Shown here: piece by piece, positions 36,900-48,017 of the stretch | Numbering within the stretch: the stretch's first letter is position 1 | How the letters are laid out: the number at the start of each line of letters is the position of its first letter | Source of the DNA: Melitaea cinxia | Taxonomy: Eukaryota > Arthropoda > Insecta > Lepidoptera > Nymphalidae | DNA length: 64,000 nucleotides | Direction: 5' to 3' | NCBI RefSeq assembly: GCF_905220565.1 | Contig: NC_059421.1 | Span: 134,001-198,000 of the forward strand | Position numbers and translations under genes: made by a program | The notes under the pieces: model-generated | Seen by the model: the letters and a program-made list of their open reading frames with translations, nothing else | The model's database searches: none | What the model was told of the DNA's origin: nothing

Positions 36900-37100
36900 A
36901 TTTTTTTTTACAACTAGGTTGGCAAATAAGCGTACGATCCCCCAGGAGTTCTCTATCCTTACTCACCAACAGGAACACAACACTGCTTGAAAGTAGTATT
37001 ATTTAGCTGTGATCTTCTGTAAGGTCGAGGTCTACCTCAGTCGGACTGCGCCAGATCTTGATCAGGTCATTTTCTGCTGTGCTCTACCTCAGTGATTGTA
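36900..37100 (-). repeat. CCGACCTAG-tailed retroposon, reverse, internally deleted
   Basis: ACAACTAGGTTGGCAAATAA jumps directly to TCCCCCAGGAGTTCTCTATC, so the middle present in the 31092 copy is missing. Confidence 0.6.
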
Positions 37101-37589
37101 TATCTATGTGATAAAAATATTCTTACAGATGTAATTCACAAAATTTAATTAATATCTATTAAATTTATTCACTCAAAAATGTTACACATTTTGTGTTCAC
37201 CGTAAATTCGCCAAACGGTCTACACAGTTTGATGGTGACGCAGGTGTTGTTTTATATTTCATGTTAAGTATTTACACAACAACATCATGCAGAAAAAAAA
37301 AACTACAAAATTTAATGACAATTACCGTTATTTACCTTATACCACGACTTTTAGTCATTTCAGTGTATAAATTTCTTTTCGAAAATACCAAAGTAGAAAC
37401 CGTGTCACCGTGTTCACTGATCTCTCCCCTCCGCGAGCGTTGCGAGCAATGTTCAGCGACACAAAGCCCTCTAATGAACAAAGGGCACAATTTAGGTGAA
37501 TCAAATTTTGTATAAGAAACTTGTAAATAAGATTGTAATACTACTTTTACTAGCTTTCATCCACGGCGAGAGTGTTAAACATTCAATAC

Positions 37590-37800
37590 TAGGACAGAAT
37601 ATGAGGAGTGGGATGACGCCAGGAATATTACCAGCGTGTTGCCGATCCTTTCGGGCGCTGTCGAATCAGTGCGTTCCCAGTAGCTCTGGCTAAGAAACCT
37701 AACTCACGACAGGTACACAACACTACTTGATAGCAGTAGTTTTACGCTGTGATCTGTAAAGTTGAAATACTTCTTCAGTCGGACGGGTTCAGTTTTTGTG
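37590..37800 (-). repeat. CCGACCTAG-tailed retroposon, reverse, 5' body
   Basis: CGTGTTGCCGATCCTTTCGG, CGACAGGTACACAACACTAC and TTCTTCAGTCGGACGGG follow the complement of the family body. The tail is absent. Confidence 0.5.
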
Positions 37801-38257
37801 AAAGATATTTCTTGCTATGTCCTACTTAAAAGAGTCAAGTCCTTATCTCAGAAATAAAACGAAATTTCAACACAACCTTCTCACAGCTCGAACAAACTGT
37901 ATTGACATCTCTGCTGTCAGTTGATTCTGACAAGTCGAATGACCGATATTAATCATTTGATTATTCGTTTGCAATGATTAGTCAATATGACTAATAAAAT
38001 AAACCAAAGAATAATAAATTAATTATATTAACCTTCCATACTTCATAAAATATATTTTGAATTGTCGACAAATAACTATATTAATTAATAACGATGGGTT
38101 TCGTAATTTCTTTGAAAAGTCATACATTTGAGTTGTACTCTTAGACAGTTTATACGGAATTTACGTTAAGGTTATATATTGTAGCATACATCTAGCAGAT
38201 TAATAGAATACAAAAACTGTCCGGAAAACATTTTCTTATCTACCGCGATTTTAAAGT

Positions 38258-38405
38258 GAAACTTGTTTTAATGAAACGGCAACGTTTTGATGAAACGGCA
38301 ACGTTTTGATGAAACGGCAACGTTTTGATGAAACGGCAACGTTTTGATGAAACGGCAACGTTTTGACGAAACGGCAACGTTTTGATGTAACGGTAATGTT
38401 TTTGT
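38258..38405. repeat. 19-bp tandem repeat, 6 good copies
   Basis: GAAACGGCAACGTTTTGAT repeats six times from 38273 to 38386 with one T-to-C change, flanked by decayed units on both sides. The period is not a multiple of three, so the repetitive reverse-strand frame at 38251-38463 is not evidence of a protein. Confidence 0.95.
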
Positions 38406-39975
38406 CGTCGGTGGAACGGAAATTTAAAGCTTTAGATTCGTATAAATATAAACGAGACTTCAAAATTAGTTTGCCAGAGAAGTTTCACTTCTGACATGTG
38501 TATTTTGTACGCACGAACTTTTTTTTTTTAAATGTTATACTTCGTATATAGAATGTTAATGTACGGTATGTCAATCTTGAATTTTTGCTACTTTTGTAAC
38601 TAAACTTGCAACCGTTATATGAAAAAAACCATTTAAAGTTTATGATGCAAATTATGAAATACAATTACAATATCTTGTTATTCCCTTTTGTAAATTGCTT
38701 AATATTCCGGATAGACGCTGACCTCAATATTTTGCAATGCGGCCTAGATGATATAACAAGACGCTGTTCAGACAATATTACAGCGTCCAGGAGACCGAAG
38801 AAATAAAATATTTTCTTAACAATAAGAACTATAATAGTTTTGTGAGCATGTTCTAAATAATTCGTAACGAAATGGAGAATAACATTTTTCTGCTTCGGCC
38901 TCGGCTACGCTTGGCGAAAGATCTTTTTTCATTGAACTGATTGTAAAGATAAGATACAATATATTAAATATAAATACCAGCGTCTATAGTCTTAAATAAG
39001 TTTTGAACTATTTGCTGAGTATATATTTACTGAGTTGTTCGTTTATTTTTATTTATTTGTTTATTTATATTGCCACAAATATAACATTACAGGTTTATTA
39101 CTATGCTATATGCTAATGCGATAGTACAAAATATTTGAACCAAAACAACCACTAACCACATACGAAATAAAGAAGCCGTTGTGAATTCATTCAGAGTACA
39201 ACAGAATAGGTGCATCTGATCTGACAGCAGATTTAAAAGGCGTGTGGCTCGAATGAGCGGCGCCTCCTGCAACAAGCCTGCAAGCGCGGGGCTCCGCTAA
39301 CAGCTGCGGCCGCGGCCTCCTCTCCACGTAGCAGTCCGGAACATTGAAGGATATTCTCCTGAGCAACTTTGGGCTATTTAACTCGCATGTTATTATGTAA
39401 TGCTATCATGTGACTATGTAACTATAAGACAATCTTCTCATAAATTCTTCTCAAAATTTTTTATATTTAAATAGAAAAAAAAAACGCAAATAGTCCAGAA
39501 ACCTCTAATAAATCGATCTTTATACACGCTAAAACTATATGATTATGTGTTATTTTATGGCGGACGGAGAAATTACTGCAGACGAACATTATAATCTCTA
39601 AATCTTTTTAAAGTTAGTAAAATAATAAAGCAGCGTTAACTTTAATTTGAATCCTGTAAGACTGTAAAACAAATGTTTTAATTTAAACACAACTCCGGTC
39701 GGTTGCTGAGAAGTCTCGTTACACTAAATATAATTTATAAGGATTGGATCCTTAGTCCTTGTTTAAGCGAAGTGTAACTTGTGTAAAGTTATTTACGGCG
39801 TCAGTGAATGCAGCACTTCTGCTGCACGTTACTCTTCATATTATGTGTGTATTTATTTGTTTGTTACCATTTACACTACACTAAACTTCAATTAAAAAGA
39901 CACTATATAAAATATTCAATGAATACAATGATAATAAATAGAATATAGTCAAACTTTTAATTAATAATTTATCTT
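38406..39975. other. no gene seen; short GC-rich island
   Basis: A GC-rich island at about 39240-39345 (including CAGCTGCGGCCGCGGCC) stands out from AT-rich flanks. No open frame there shows a domain. Confidence 0.45.
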
Positions 39976-39979
39976 TTTG

Positions 39980-40017
39980 ACATGACTGACATGACATGAC
40001 TGACATGACATGACTTA
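39980..40017. repeat. short (CATGACTGA/CATGA) tandem repeat
   Basis: TGACATGACTGACATGACAT and a second near-identical run give about four alternating units. Confidence 0.8.
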
Positions 40018-40870
40018 TCGTTTACATAGGTTCTAAATTTGACACGTTGATAAATCAATAGGTATTGTATCTCTGTTCGAACAATCTCATAGCAACTGAA
40101 ACACAAGTAGAAGAAATTTGTTCTCTACTTAAAAATGTGCATTTTATCTCCCACGAGTGATCTCGTGGAGCGTCTCACTGTTTAATGTTGGCGTCTTTTC
40201 CAAGCAGTGGACGGGTTGGAGTTTAAATCACCATGGTGCTCCACGTCAATTTTACTGATAACTTCTCTTACCGATACAGCTTAACGTACTCACAAATATC
40301 ACAGAAGTATTCCCAGGTCAAAAAGTATTTGTATAAGTACAAATATCTGCCAGTAACGTCGTCGTCAGAGCTTTTCACTAACGCACCCAGTTAAAAAAAT
40401 AGTAGCGCAAAATGCCTAGATCAATACTTAAAGACAGCTCCTGACAGTTTTACATCAAAACGATTGTTGAAATAAAGTCTACGACTCTACCGTGTTACTT
40501 TAAGCAACGCGCCAGTGAGTGAACTCTAGGAATGTAAATTAAATTAATAATAGAAAATTGAAATTATAAATTTATATTAAAAATTAATATTTAAATATTA
40601 AACAGATACATATTGTCGGAAAACCAGCTGCAAGCAACGTTTACAGCCGTTGACTGCGTCTCTGACACGACTGTGTCGGTTGGTCAACTTACGTAACTCG
40701 TACAGTTTTGGGAAACTATCTGAAACAAAGTTTTATCGACTACAATAAAAAGTTTCTAAAAATTGTGTTACTTTTTGAAGAATAAATTAACAAAGTAAGC
40801 ACTGAATATAATTTTTAATATTAAGAATTTTAATATTAATTCTGTGTGGCTACAGTAGTAAACAATATAG

Positions 40871-41190
40871 CCACCTCCTCTTCCTGTGGGTGACGTAAGA
40901 AGCGACTAAGGGATAACACAGTTCCGCTACCACCTTGAAACTTATAAAGCCGACCGATGGCGGGATAACCATCCAACTGCTGGCTTTGAAATACAACAGG
41001 CCGAAGACGGGCAGCAGCGTCTTCGGTGCGACAAAGCCAGCCCTGCGGTCACCAACCCGCCTCCCAGCGTGGTAACTATGGGCAAAACACACGATTTCGC
41101 GCTATTTTTGGCGCGAACTTCTGGAGGCCTGTGTCCAGCAATGGACTGTGATAGGCTGAAATGATGATAATGATGAATGATGAATATTAA
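40871..41190 (+). repeat. LINE 3' fragment, uninterrupted copy
   Basis: This copy runs without a break from CTAAGGGATAACACAGTTCC through GGCAGCAGCGTCTTCGGTGC to GGACTGTGATAGGCTGAAAT and a (GATGAT)n tail. It serves as the empty site for the insertion at 16660-17187. Confidence 0.8.
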
Positions 41191-41280
41191 TTCAAAACAC
41201 ATATTATTAATTTGTACGATTTTTTTTTGTGTTACCCACACATCAGAAATTCTAAACATTATTATTTCGCTTTTGGTGTT

Positions 41281-41502
41281 GTAGTTTTTAACCGACTTCC
41301 AAAAAAGGAGGAGGGTCTCAATCAGACTGTATTTTTTTTAAGTGTATGTTACTTCAGACCTTTTGACTGGGTGGACCGATTTCGACAATTTTTTTAATCG
41401 AAAAGTGTTGCGTGTCATTTGGTCTCACAAAAAATTATTCGAGGTATAACAACTACTTTTCGAGTTATATCTAATAATGCGTTTTTACTTGACTATTTTT
41501 AG
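41281..41502 (+). repeat. PAL-family 5' part, cut off by another repeat
   Basis: It begins GTTTTTAACCGACTTCCAAA and ends abruptly at TTGACTATTTTT, where the GC-rich unit starts. Confidence 0.7.
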
Positions 41503-41840
41503 GTAGGCCCGGACAAAGCCTCCGGGCCCCGGCACAATGGTGGAGTGGCCTCGCTCATAACAAGGCCACCTCTACAACAAGTTAAGCCTTGTTTTTACGT
41601 GGGGAAAATCCATCATGGATACCCTCCTGCGCGGGGGCGCCAGAGGGTTATGTCAGATTCCTACTGACTAAAAAAACCACCACGTGTGAGCAGTCGTCCA
41701 CCTGGGTGGGGCGCGATGGGGTCGCGCTAGCATTCGCCACCTCATCCCGGCGGTAGGCCCGGACAAAGCCTCCGAGCCCTGGCACAATAGTGGGTGGCCT
41801 CGCTCACAACAAGGCCACCCCTACAACAAGTTAGCCTCAC
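41503..41840 (+). repeat. GC-rich repeat flanked by about 82-bp direct repeats
   Basis: GGTAGGCCCGGACAAAGCCT occurs at 41503 and again at about 41754. Each starts a closely matching stretch of about 82 bp ending in CTACAACAAGTTA. The 168 bp between them matches 20875-21035. The unit sits exactly where the PAL element breaks. Confidence 0.7.
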
Positions 41841-43147
41841 GTAGCCTACGCAAGCCTAAAATAGCCACAAAAGAAACAAACATGTTTACCGCTACATCAG
41901 TAAATAATATGTTATTTTTTATATCTGTATGGCAAACTAAATTGAATCGTATAACAATAGTGCTGACTCGTTATCAACTCGATATGTAGCTTACACGAGC
42001 TTCGATCGTACGCGGAAGTTAATAAAATGTGTAGGTGTAATACGAGTAGCGGAAGTACTATTTAATTTTCCTCCACACTTCAGAATATTTAAATATTCGT
42101 AATGATTTTGAAATGTTTATTCATATAAATATAAATAAATGCTAATAAAACAATTTGGCACATTCCAAGCGGACATGATTTGGACCATAGCTATCTGTGT
42201 CTTAAGTTGTGAATTGTAAATAATAAAATTAATAATAATAATAAATGATAGATTGCCTAGAAGTGTTCGCTGTAAGCAATAAGGCCGCCTGTGCATACTT
42301 ATGTTTTGTATCTAATGGTTCTAAATTGTATCTTTTTAGTGTGCTATAGTTTTAATTTAAAAAAAAAAAAAACTAATAGATAGAGATCCGGTTTTTTGTT
42401 CGGCTATACTGCGAAAACTACTGAACCGATCGCAATAACACTTATACCATAAGATGCAGTACTTTTCGGAGAAGATTTTAGGATATAATATGTTGGCGAA
42501 TACTTATCATGAAAAAAATAAGGACGGTCAGAGGTTACTACTATAAAATTACATGCGACCTGCATGCAGTCAGATGTGTCTTTTTTTCATAATGTTGTAG
42601 ACATAATAGATAATCCGCAACCGTTTGATCAACTGAGGTATTTTATCCTTCTGGTTATTTAGTTCTGATTTTTAAAGTTTTACAGTGTGTCTTTACATAT
42701 ACGAGTACTTTAAATGTGGTTGCAATTTACCATTCGAGTATTTGGAGAAGAATTCTACAGATGTTTGCGTTTTCAACAACTTAACATTCTAATCCCAATT
42801 TATAACCAACTGGATACAAATTCAATAACATTATTTTTACACATAAACACATAACTTATTCATAAACATTACATTTCAAAGTGAACATAGGTATTTTAAT
42901 AATTGACCTTTTTACAGGTGTTATTAAATGAAATTCTAATAACAATTAGCGTTTTATAAAAGCTAAAAGCAGACTTCACAATGAGCAAATAATGTGTAGA
43001 TGTTGAGAAATATTCTATAAACTATTATGGTTAAATATCAAAAGATTTAAGTTATAAAAGCCCATGTGCCAGGTTACAACCACGTTGTTCAATTAATATT
43101 TAAATTAAGTAAATTGCCACCAACTAATCAAGAAATTTTGTTCTCAG
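41841..43147. other. no exon recognised upstream of the first visible Ig-gene exon
   Basis: AT-rich intron-like DNA. A LINE-tail-like phrase (GGCCGCCTGTGCATACTTAT) lies near 42283 and a short A run at 42360. Confidence 0.5.
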
Positions 43148-43938
43148 GCTTCCTTCCCGCTGCACTCTCAGACCGGAGTAGTTCTGAACGCTCCCCCGCC
43201 CCCCTCGACGCGGTGGAGCTCCTCCGCGACGCGCCCCTCTACCCCCCTCTACGTGACTCCGACCACTATGTAGACTCCGACGACCACGCGAACAAAAACA
43301 TCAACGAAGAAAACAACGATAAAGCAATAAGTAATTTAGAACACGATTATAATAATTTGCAACCCTTTTTCGACATGAATCAATTTGATGACGAAGATTC
43401 TGTTGAGAATGCAGCAGTTAATGAAGTAACAGGCGTCGATTACAACGACCCCGAAACTAGCATCGAAGATAGTAGTATTTTAGTTACTCCCGAAGAATCA
43501 GCGTTCAACGATTTCGAGACAGATTCGAGCAATAAAGTTGTTGTAGTTCCTAAAATATATCTAGAAAATAAATATGAAATCAATTATACGGATAATGATA
43601 AATTAAATTCAGATGGTTATAACGAGGTCACCGTAGAAACAGTACAAAATGGGAAATATATAGATGACGTTAATACTTCAAGCAATGCTTTTACAGATGA
43701 TACCGAAGAATTGAAAGATAGCAATGGTTTCATAGTGGCTCCAGGATCGAATGTGGATGAGTTGAACAGAATATTAATGGCTGAAGAAGCCAGAGTTGAT
43801 GCTGAAAATAAGAGATATGCGTCAGAAGAGTTAAAAGAAGAGTCACTTACTGGTTCTTTACCTGAAGATTCCTCAGATGAAGACAGTGTTAAACGTAAAA
43901 AACGAAGCAGTGGACAAGAGTGGGAAAAAGGGACAAAG
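43148..43938 (+). CDS. Ig-gene exon: long acidic region ending near a RKKR site
   Basis: The open frame encodes 263 complete codons. I place the start after TTTTGTTCTCAG (phase 1) because no in-frame ATG exists upstream and the frame would otherwise begin at a GTG; the donor is AAG|GTAATT. The protein segment is rich in Asp, Glu, Asn and Ser, with potential N-glycosylation at NYTD and NTSS. A basic RKKR, 11 residues before the exon end, looks like a furin-type cleavage site. No folded domain is recognisable. The first 120 bases are GC-rich and Pro/Arg/Leu-coding, whereas the rest is AT-rich. The adjacent exon continues in phase 0. Confidence 0.7.
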
Positions 43939-44657
43939 GTAATTTTACTATTTTTTATAATTTTAGTATAAGTGATGTAATGAAGAAATGATGATATTTA
44001 TTTTAGTTATTTTTTAATAAAGACAGCACAAATAAAAGCTCAGCGGTGGTCTAAATAATAAATACTATTGACAATCTAGTTATGTTAGGCCAAAGCATGA
44101 GAACAATAGAAGTAAATGCTTGATCAGCGAAATAGGAGAATTCACGTTGTCATCATACTTTGGAATCATATGCCTTGGACAGTTTTTTAGAATTAAATCA
44201 AAGATTAATCCAGACCATGAAATTTTGTTCAGACGTGTCTGTTGTAATTTTCTAAATAATTTTTAATGAAATAGTTTTAGTGTAATTAATGTAATGTTTT
44301 TTTTTAAAAAGCCCTTTCGCGCTCAAGTAAACTTGTCTATCTTATATACTTTTTGGCACTTGCACTGTCATGCGCAATAAGCAATTAATTTATAAACAAC
44401 AGATGCATCGAGCACGCCACCTAGCATATAGTTCGATAGTCACCTACCCTCACTCATTCTATTACTCGAGTCATTCTGACGTGTATACGAGTAAAACAAT
44501 CAGTGCAACCACGGCTAAGGCAGTCTTGGCTCTGGCTTGGCGCGTTGCACTTGTTGTATCCTGCTAGTAGCTTAATCTACCATCTTTCAATAATTAATTT
44601 GTGCAAACGAATTAATTGTTACATGTTATAATTACGATCTATAATTTGGCTAGGCAG

Positions 44658-44693
44658 GGCGGACAACTCAGTAGCAGCAACTCAGCAGTGAAG
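44658..44693 (+). CDS. candidate 36-nt microexon of the Ig gene
   Basis: TTGGCTAGGCAG precedes and GTGAGCG follows a 36-base segment encoding GGQLSSSNSAVK. It is phase 0 on both sides, exactly what the flanking exons need, so it can be included or skipped without changing frame. The donor is strong; the polypyrimidine tract is weak. This is an inference from splice signals and phase only. Confidence 0.45.
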
Positions 44694-44911
44694 GTGAGCG
44701 TTGATGTACATCTCAAAGAGAATCTCCTTAAACCTTCACCTGGGTCTCAAGTCCTAGGAACTGCTCTGAGTTTCTCCCTCTGCCATACGATGGACCCGGC
44801 ACCCGCACGGTGAATCCATCGAATGCTAAGAAGTTCGTCTCCCCCCGTTAACTAATAATTATCATGCGTTAACCTACGTTGTTATTAACCAGTTTCCCTT
44901 CCCTATAATCC

Positions 44912-44957
44912 TATCTTATGAAGTCGGTTTTTTCGTTTGCTAGCAAACGCAATTATT
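44912..44957 (+). repeat. PAL-family 3' terminus fragment
   Basis: ATGAAGTCGGTTTTTTCG is followed by the hairpin TTTGCTAGCAAA and CGCAATTATT. Only the terminus survives. Confidence 0.65.
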
Positions 44958-44997
44958 ATTACCGATTCGTAATTCATATAATTCAATAATTAAACAG

Positions 44998-45204
44998 TCA
45001 CGTCGAGTCAAAACCGGCGACACGATCCTCAACATCCGCGGAGCAGTACGCGACGCTATCGGCGACGCGGGCGCCGCGCCCGGCATGCGGGCCTCGTCCC
45101 GCGTCGATGCCTTCGTGATCCGCCCCGAGCCTGTTATGAGGGATGAGCCAAGAGAGCAGATGAGTGAGGCTAGGAGGGATAGGGTCTCTGCTTCACCTCC
45201 CAAG
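44998..45204 (+). CDS. Ig-gene exon: basic/acidic linker
   Basis: The acceptor is TTAAACAG and the donor is CCCAAG|GTAACT. It encodes 69 codons, phase 0 to phase 0, beginning SRRVKTGDTILNIRGAVR and ending VSASPPK. The segment is Arg/Ala/Glu-rich, GC-rich against AT-rich introns, and carries no domain I recognise. It leads directly into the first Ig domain. A PAL-repeat fragment ends about 40 bases upstream of the acceptor. Confidence 0.7.
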
Positions 45205-45427
45205 GTAACTAAGACCAAATTTTTATATGTATGTATGTTAGTGTATGTGGCTTCGTGAGTATGTGTGTGTCTTTGTGTGAGGATTCGTGCTACCGTGTAT
45301 GTGCATGCGTGCGTGTGTATGTGTTCCTTTTATTTTGATTCGAAAAACATTACAAAAAAGTTGATTATGACATACGCCTTATTTAGTTTTGGAATATAAT
45401 AAAAATCAAAGTATCTATCAAACTCTC

Positions 45428-45780
45428 ATTACATAGTATAAAACAAAATCGCTTCCGCTGTCTGTATACTTAGATCTTTAAAACTACGCAACGGATTTTG
45501 GTGCAGTTTTGTTTAGTAAAAAGAGTGATTCCAGAAGACGATTTATATGTATAACACTGATTGTTTTAATTTGTACGATTTTATTTTGTGTTACCCACAC
45601 AATAGGAAATTCTAAACATTTCTTAATATCATATCAAAAATCAATCGTTCCGGCGGGGTTCGAACCTGCATCTCCGACTGAACGTGTCGGTGCTTTAGCC
45701 AATTAAGCTATGGCACGATGTACCCGCTAGATCAAAACTGATAGTTTTTGTAACCGTGCGAAGCCAGGGCGGGTCACTAG
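45428..45780 (+). mobile_element. Helitron-like element carrying a tRNA-like insert
   Basis: Both the left body (TACTTAGATCTTTAAAACTA) and the terminus (CCAGGGCGGGTCACTAG followed by T) match 30065-30240. About 175 bp lies between them, including a tRNA-like unit and a phrase (TTTGTGTTACCCACACA) also found near 41230. Confidence 0.5.
45646..45717 (-). repeat. tRNA-Asn-like sequence in a repeat
   Basis: On the minus strand a cloverleaf can be drawn: acceptor CGTGCCA/CGGAACG with mismatches, D-arm GCTTAATTGGCTAAAGC, anticodon stem CCGAC/GTCGG around ACGTTCA (anticodon GTT), and T-loop TTCGAAC. Position 33 is C instead of U and the acceptor is imperfect. This fits a tRNA-derived repeat better than a functional tRNA. 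Confidence 0.5.
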
Positions 45781-46114
45781 TTTATTCTTTATAGCAAAAT
45801 GACGATTCACGAGTGCTTTTGAAGCCTCTTTAAATCTTTGACTAAAAAGTCACCAGTATGCATTCAAATCACTGTTGTCAATCGGTCGACTATTGTTTTT
45901 TATGCAGTATAGCAATTTCTGTTGTACAATAAATTTGATTGTCTTTTTATTTTCTATCTCTCTCCTTTCTATACTAATATTTAGCACTAAGTTATGTGTT
46001 TTTTCATTTTTACTGAACGTTTTTTCTTGATATAATGTAATAACTAACGATATGTGTTTTCTACCGTCAAACATTAAAAAAAACATAGACACGTTTAATC
46101 TGTTTACTTAAAAA

Positions 46115-46116
<2 letters not shown>

Positions 46117-46185
<69 letters not shown>

Positions 46186-46190
46186 TATAC
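46117..46190. repeat. (TA)n microsatellite
   Basis: About 36 TA units with one late interruption, within an intron of the Ig gene. Confidence 0.95.
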
Positions 46191-46750
46191 CCGTAACCCC
46201 ACATAGAGTTCAATCAACTCCACATGGAATGTTTACCGCCACACACATTAAGTATTAACCGAACACCTAATTCTATCTTGGCTCACGTAAACAATGCAAG
46301 CGTCTCAGCCTCGAGCATTTCTCAATCGCGGAGTAGACATTTTATCCCAAGGAAAGCCAATTAATTAGGCGACGTTCTCCATCCTACGAAACAGACCGCT
46401 TCGAATTGAGGCCTTTTGCTCCACATTAAATTTTAATTTGCCTCCTTTTCTCCTTTCGTCGAGGAATTATTTCGTGCTTCGGAACGTAAATAAATATAGG
46501 AGCTAAATTTAATTTTGTCTTTCTGTTTGTGGTCGCGAGACGTTCAATTACTGGGACCGGGTTTTATCACCGGCGGTGTATTAGGCTGCTTGTACACAAT
46601 TTTGAGAATGAAAAGAATGGGGTCGAAAGTGTGAACGCATGTTTACTATTTAAATATGTTACAATGATGAATATAAAATGCACTTTTAGAACACAATGTA
46701 ACTTACGATTATATTTTGAAATAAAGAAACATTTTTATTATTTATTATAA

Positions 46751-46870
46751 TGAAACAAATTTTTCGGATTTTATCGTCCTCCCGTGACCACGGTTGTTGT
46801 AAATATCCGAAACGTCGAGCATGTGAAAAACCTAATAAACCACGATAAAATTCGGAAAAGTTGTTTCATT
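46751..46870. repeat. short inverted-repeat element (MITE-like)
   Basis: The ends TTTTTCGGATTTTATCG and CGATAAAATTCGGAAAAG are near-perfect inverted repeats around about 75 bp. It is the sister of 57448-57567. Confidence 0.7.
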
Positions 46871-46984
46871 CATTTCATAATTTAAACATATTTAACGCCC
46901 TTAATGATATAATACGTTAACAATATGACTGTATTCATATTTATTATGTGTGTGCTTGATCCTATTTTAATTATATTTTCCTCC

Positions 46985-47055
46985 TTCTTCCTTCTCATAC
47001 ACGAAGGAAGAGGCCTATGCCCAGCAGTGGGATATTACAGGCTGAATCGTTATTA
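46985..47055 (+). repeat. SINE family A tail
   Basis: GGAAGAGGCCTATGCCCAGC and GTGGGATATTACAGGCTGAA, just upstream of an exon acceptor. Confidence 0.7.
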
Positions 47056-47117
47056 TTTCCTCAATATCACTTAAGTCCTAATACCAACACTTCTAATAGT
47101 TAATAATCTTTGAACAG

Positions 47118-47222
47118 CCTTTGAAGCAAGAGCGTGAATTACTGGTGGAGCCCCACGCGCACGCGCGCATAGTGTGCGACCTCGTCAACGTCACCAACTT
47201 GCGCTGGTACAAGGATAACGAG
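47118..47222 (+). CDS. Ig-gene exon: first half of Ig domain 1
   Basis: The acceptor is TTTGAACAG and the donor is GAG|GTCAGTG; 35 codons in phase 0. It contains ELLVEPHAHARIVCDLVN (first Ig cysteine), a glycosylation motif NVT, and LRWYKDNE with the core tryptophan. The second half of the domain is 8.1 kb downstream, because the intron carries the Gypsy element. A SINE tail ends about 70 bases upstream. Confidence 0.8.
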
Positions 47223-47800
47223 GTCAGTGGTAATACTTACAAGGTTTAGGCCTTAGAGGTCCATTTAGATGTAGCTATCGATCCACGAAGCAGTTTTGAG
47301 ACCGTTGAAATAAATACAGATTAATTTTTTTTTCAAACCATAATAAAAAAAACTTTTTGTTTGTTCAAGTGAGCCTAATTATGAACAATACTTATTAAAA
47401 TCGGTTTTTAATATAATTATGTCAGCTGTGAACCAATGTAAGCCTTAGCTGGCAGGCCAGTAAAGGGCTCGTAGGTTACACACTCATACAAACATTAAAA
47501 TATAGTTTTGTAAAAAATTATGAACATTTGATTGAGTAACGATTTTATATATTTTTAATAAGAAACTACTTTATTACATAAGTTATTAAGGTCACGTCAC
47601 TTAATATTTATACTCTCCCAGTATCCCAGTACTAGACAGCCCTTCCCGTTTCCCGATACTTCGTTAGCGTAAAACGTACTTGTAAACGTCACGAGATGAC
47701 AGACATTGATGTGAATTTGTGAACGTCTGAGATATTAAGTGTTATATTTAAAGCTCCTTTTAAATGTCATCGGTTCTTAACCTTTTGTTAAATATAACAA

Positions 47801-47995
47801 ACTAGCTGTTGGCCCGCGTCTTTCCCTCATATAAAAAATGTTTTAATTCATGTGCTATCAAACGTAAAAAAATATTGAAAACATTTTTAATAAATTATCC
47901 GCTATTGGTCATGGCGTTATATTGTATCACCTGGATCGTTCTTCGATGAAGTAGTCTCAACACTAAAAAGATAAATAAATTCGTGCCAGTAAGTC
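47801..47995 (-). mobile_element. Helitron-like 3'-end fragment
   Basis: ACTAGCTGTTGGCCCGCGTC starts the fragment, and the remainder is AT-rich without a clear second end. Confidence 0.4.
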
Positions 47996-48017
47996 CTGCA
48001 ATTTACGCGTTTAATAT

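Noticed and set aside
38251..38463. Reverse-strand frame with repeated KTLPFHQNVAVS-like units
   Set aside because: It comes from the 19-bp array, whose period is not a multiple of three.
43066..43147. Extending the first Ig-gene exon upstream to a GTG
   Set aside because: There is no ATG, and a polypyrimidine-AG acceptor lies at 43136-43147; the added peptide has no features.
44940..45218. 92-codon reverse-strand frame
   Set aside because: It is a shadow of the exon at 44998-45204, whose plus-strand reading is supported by phase and splice sites.
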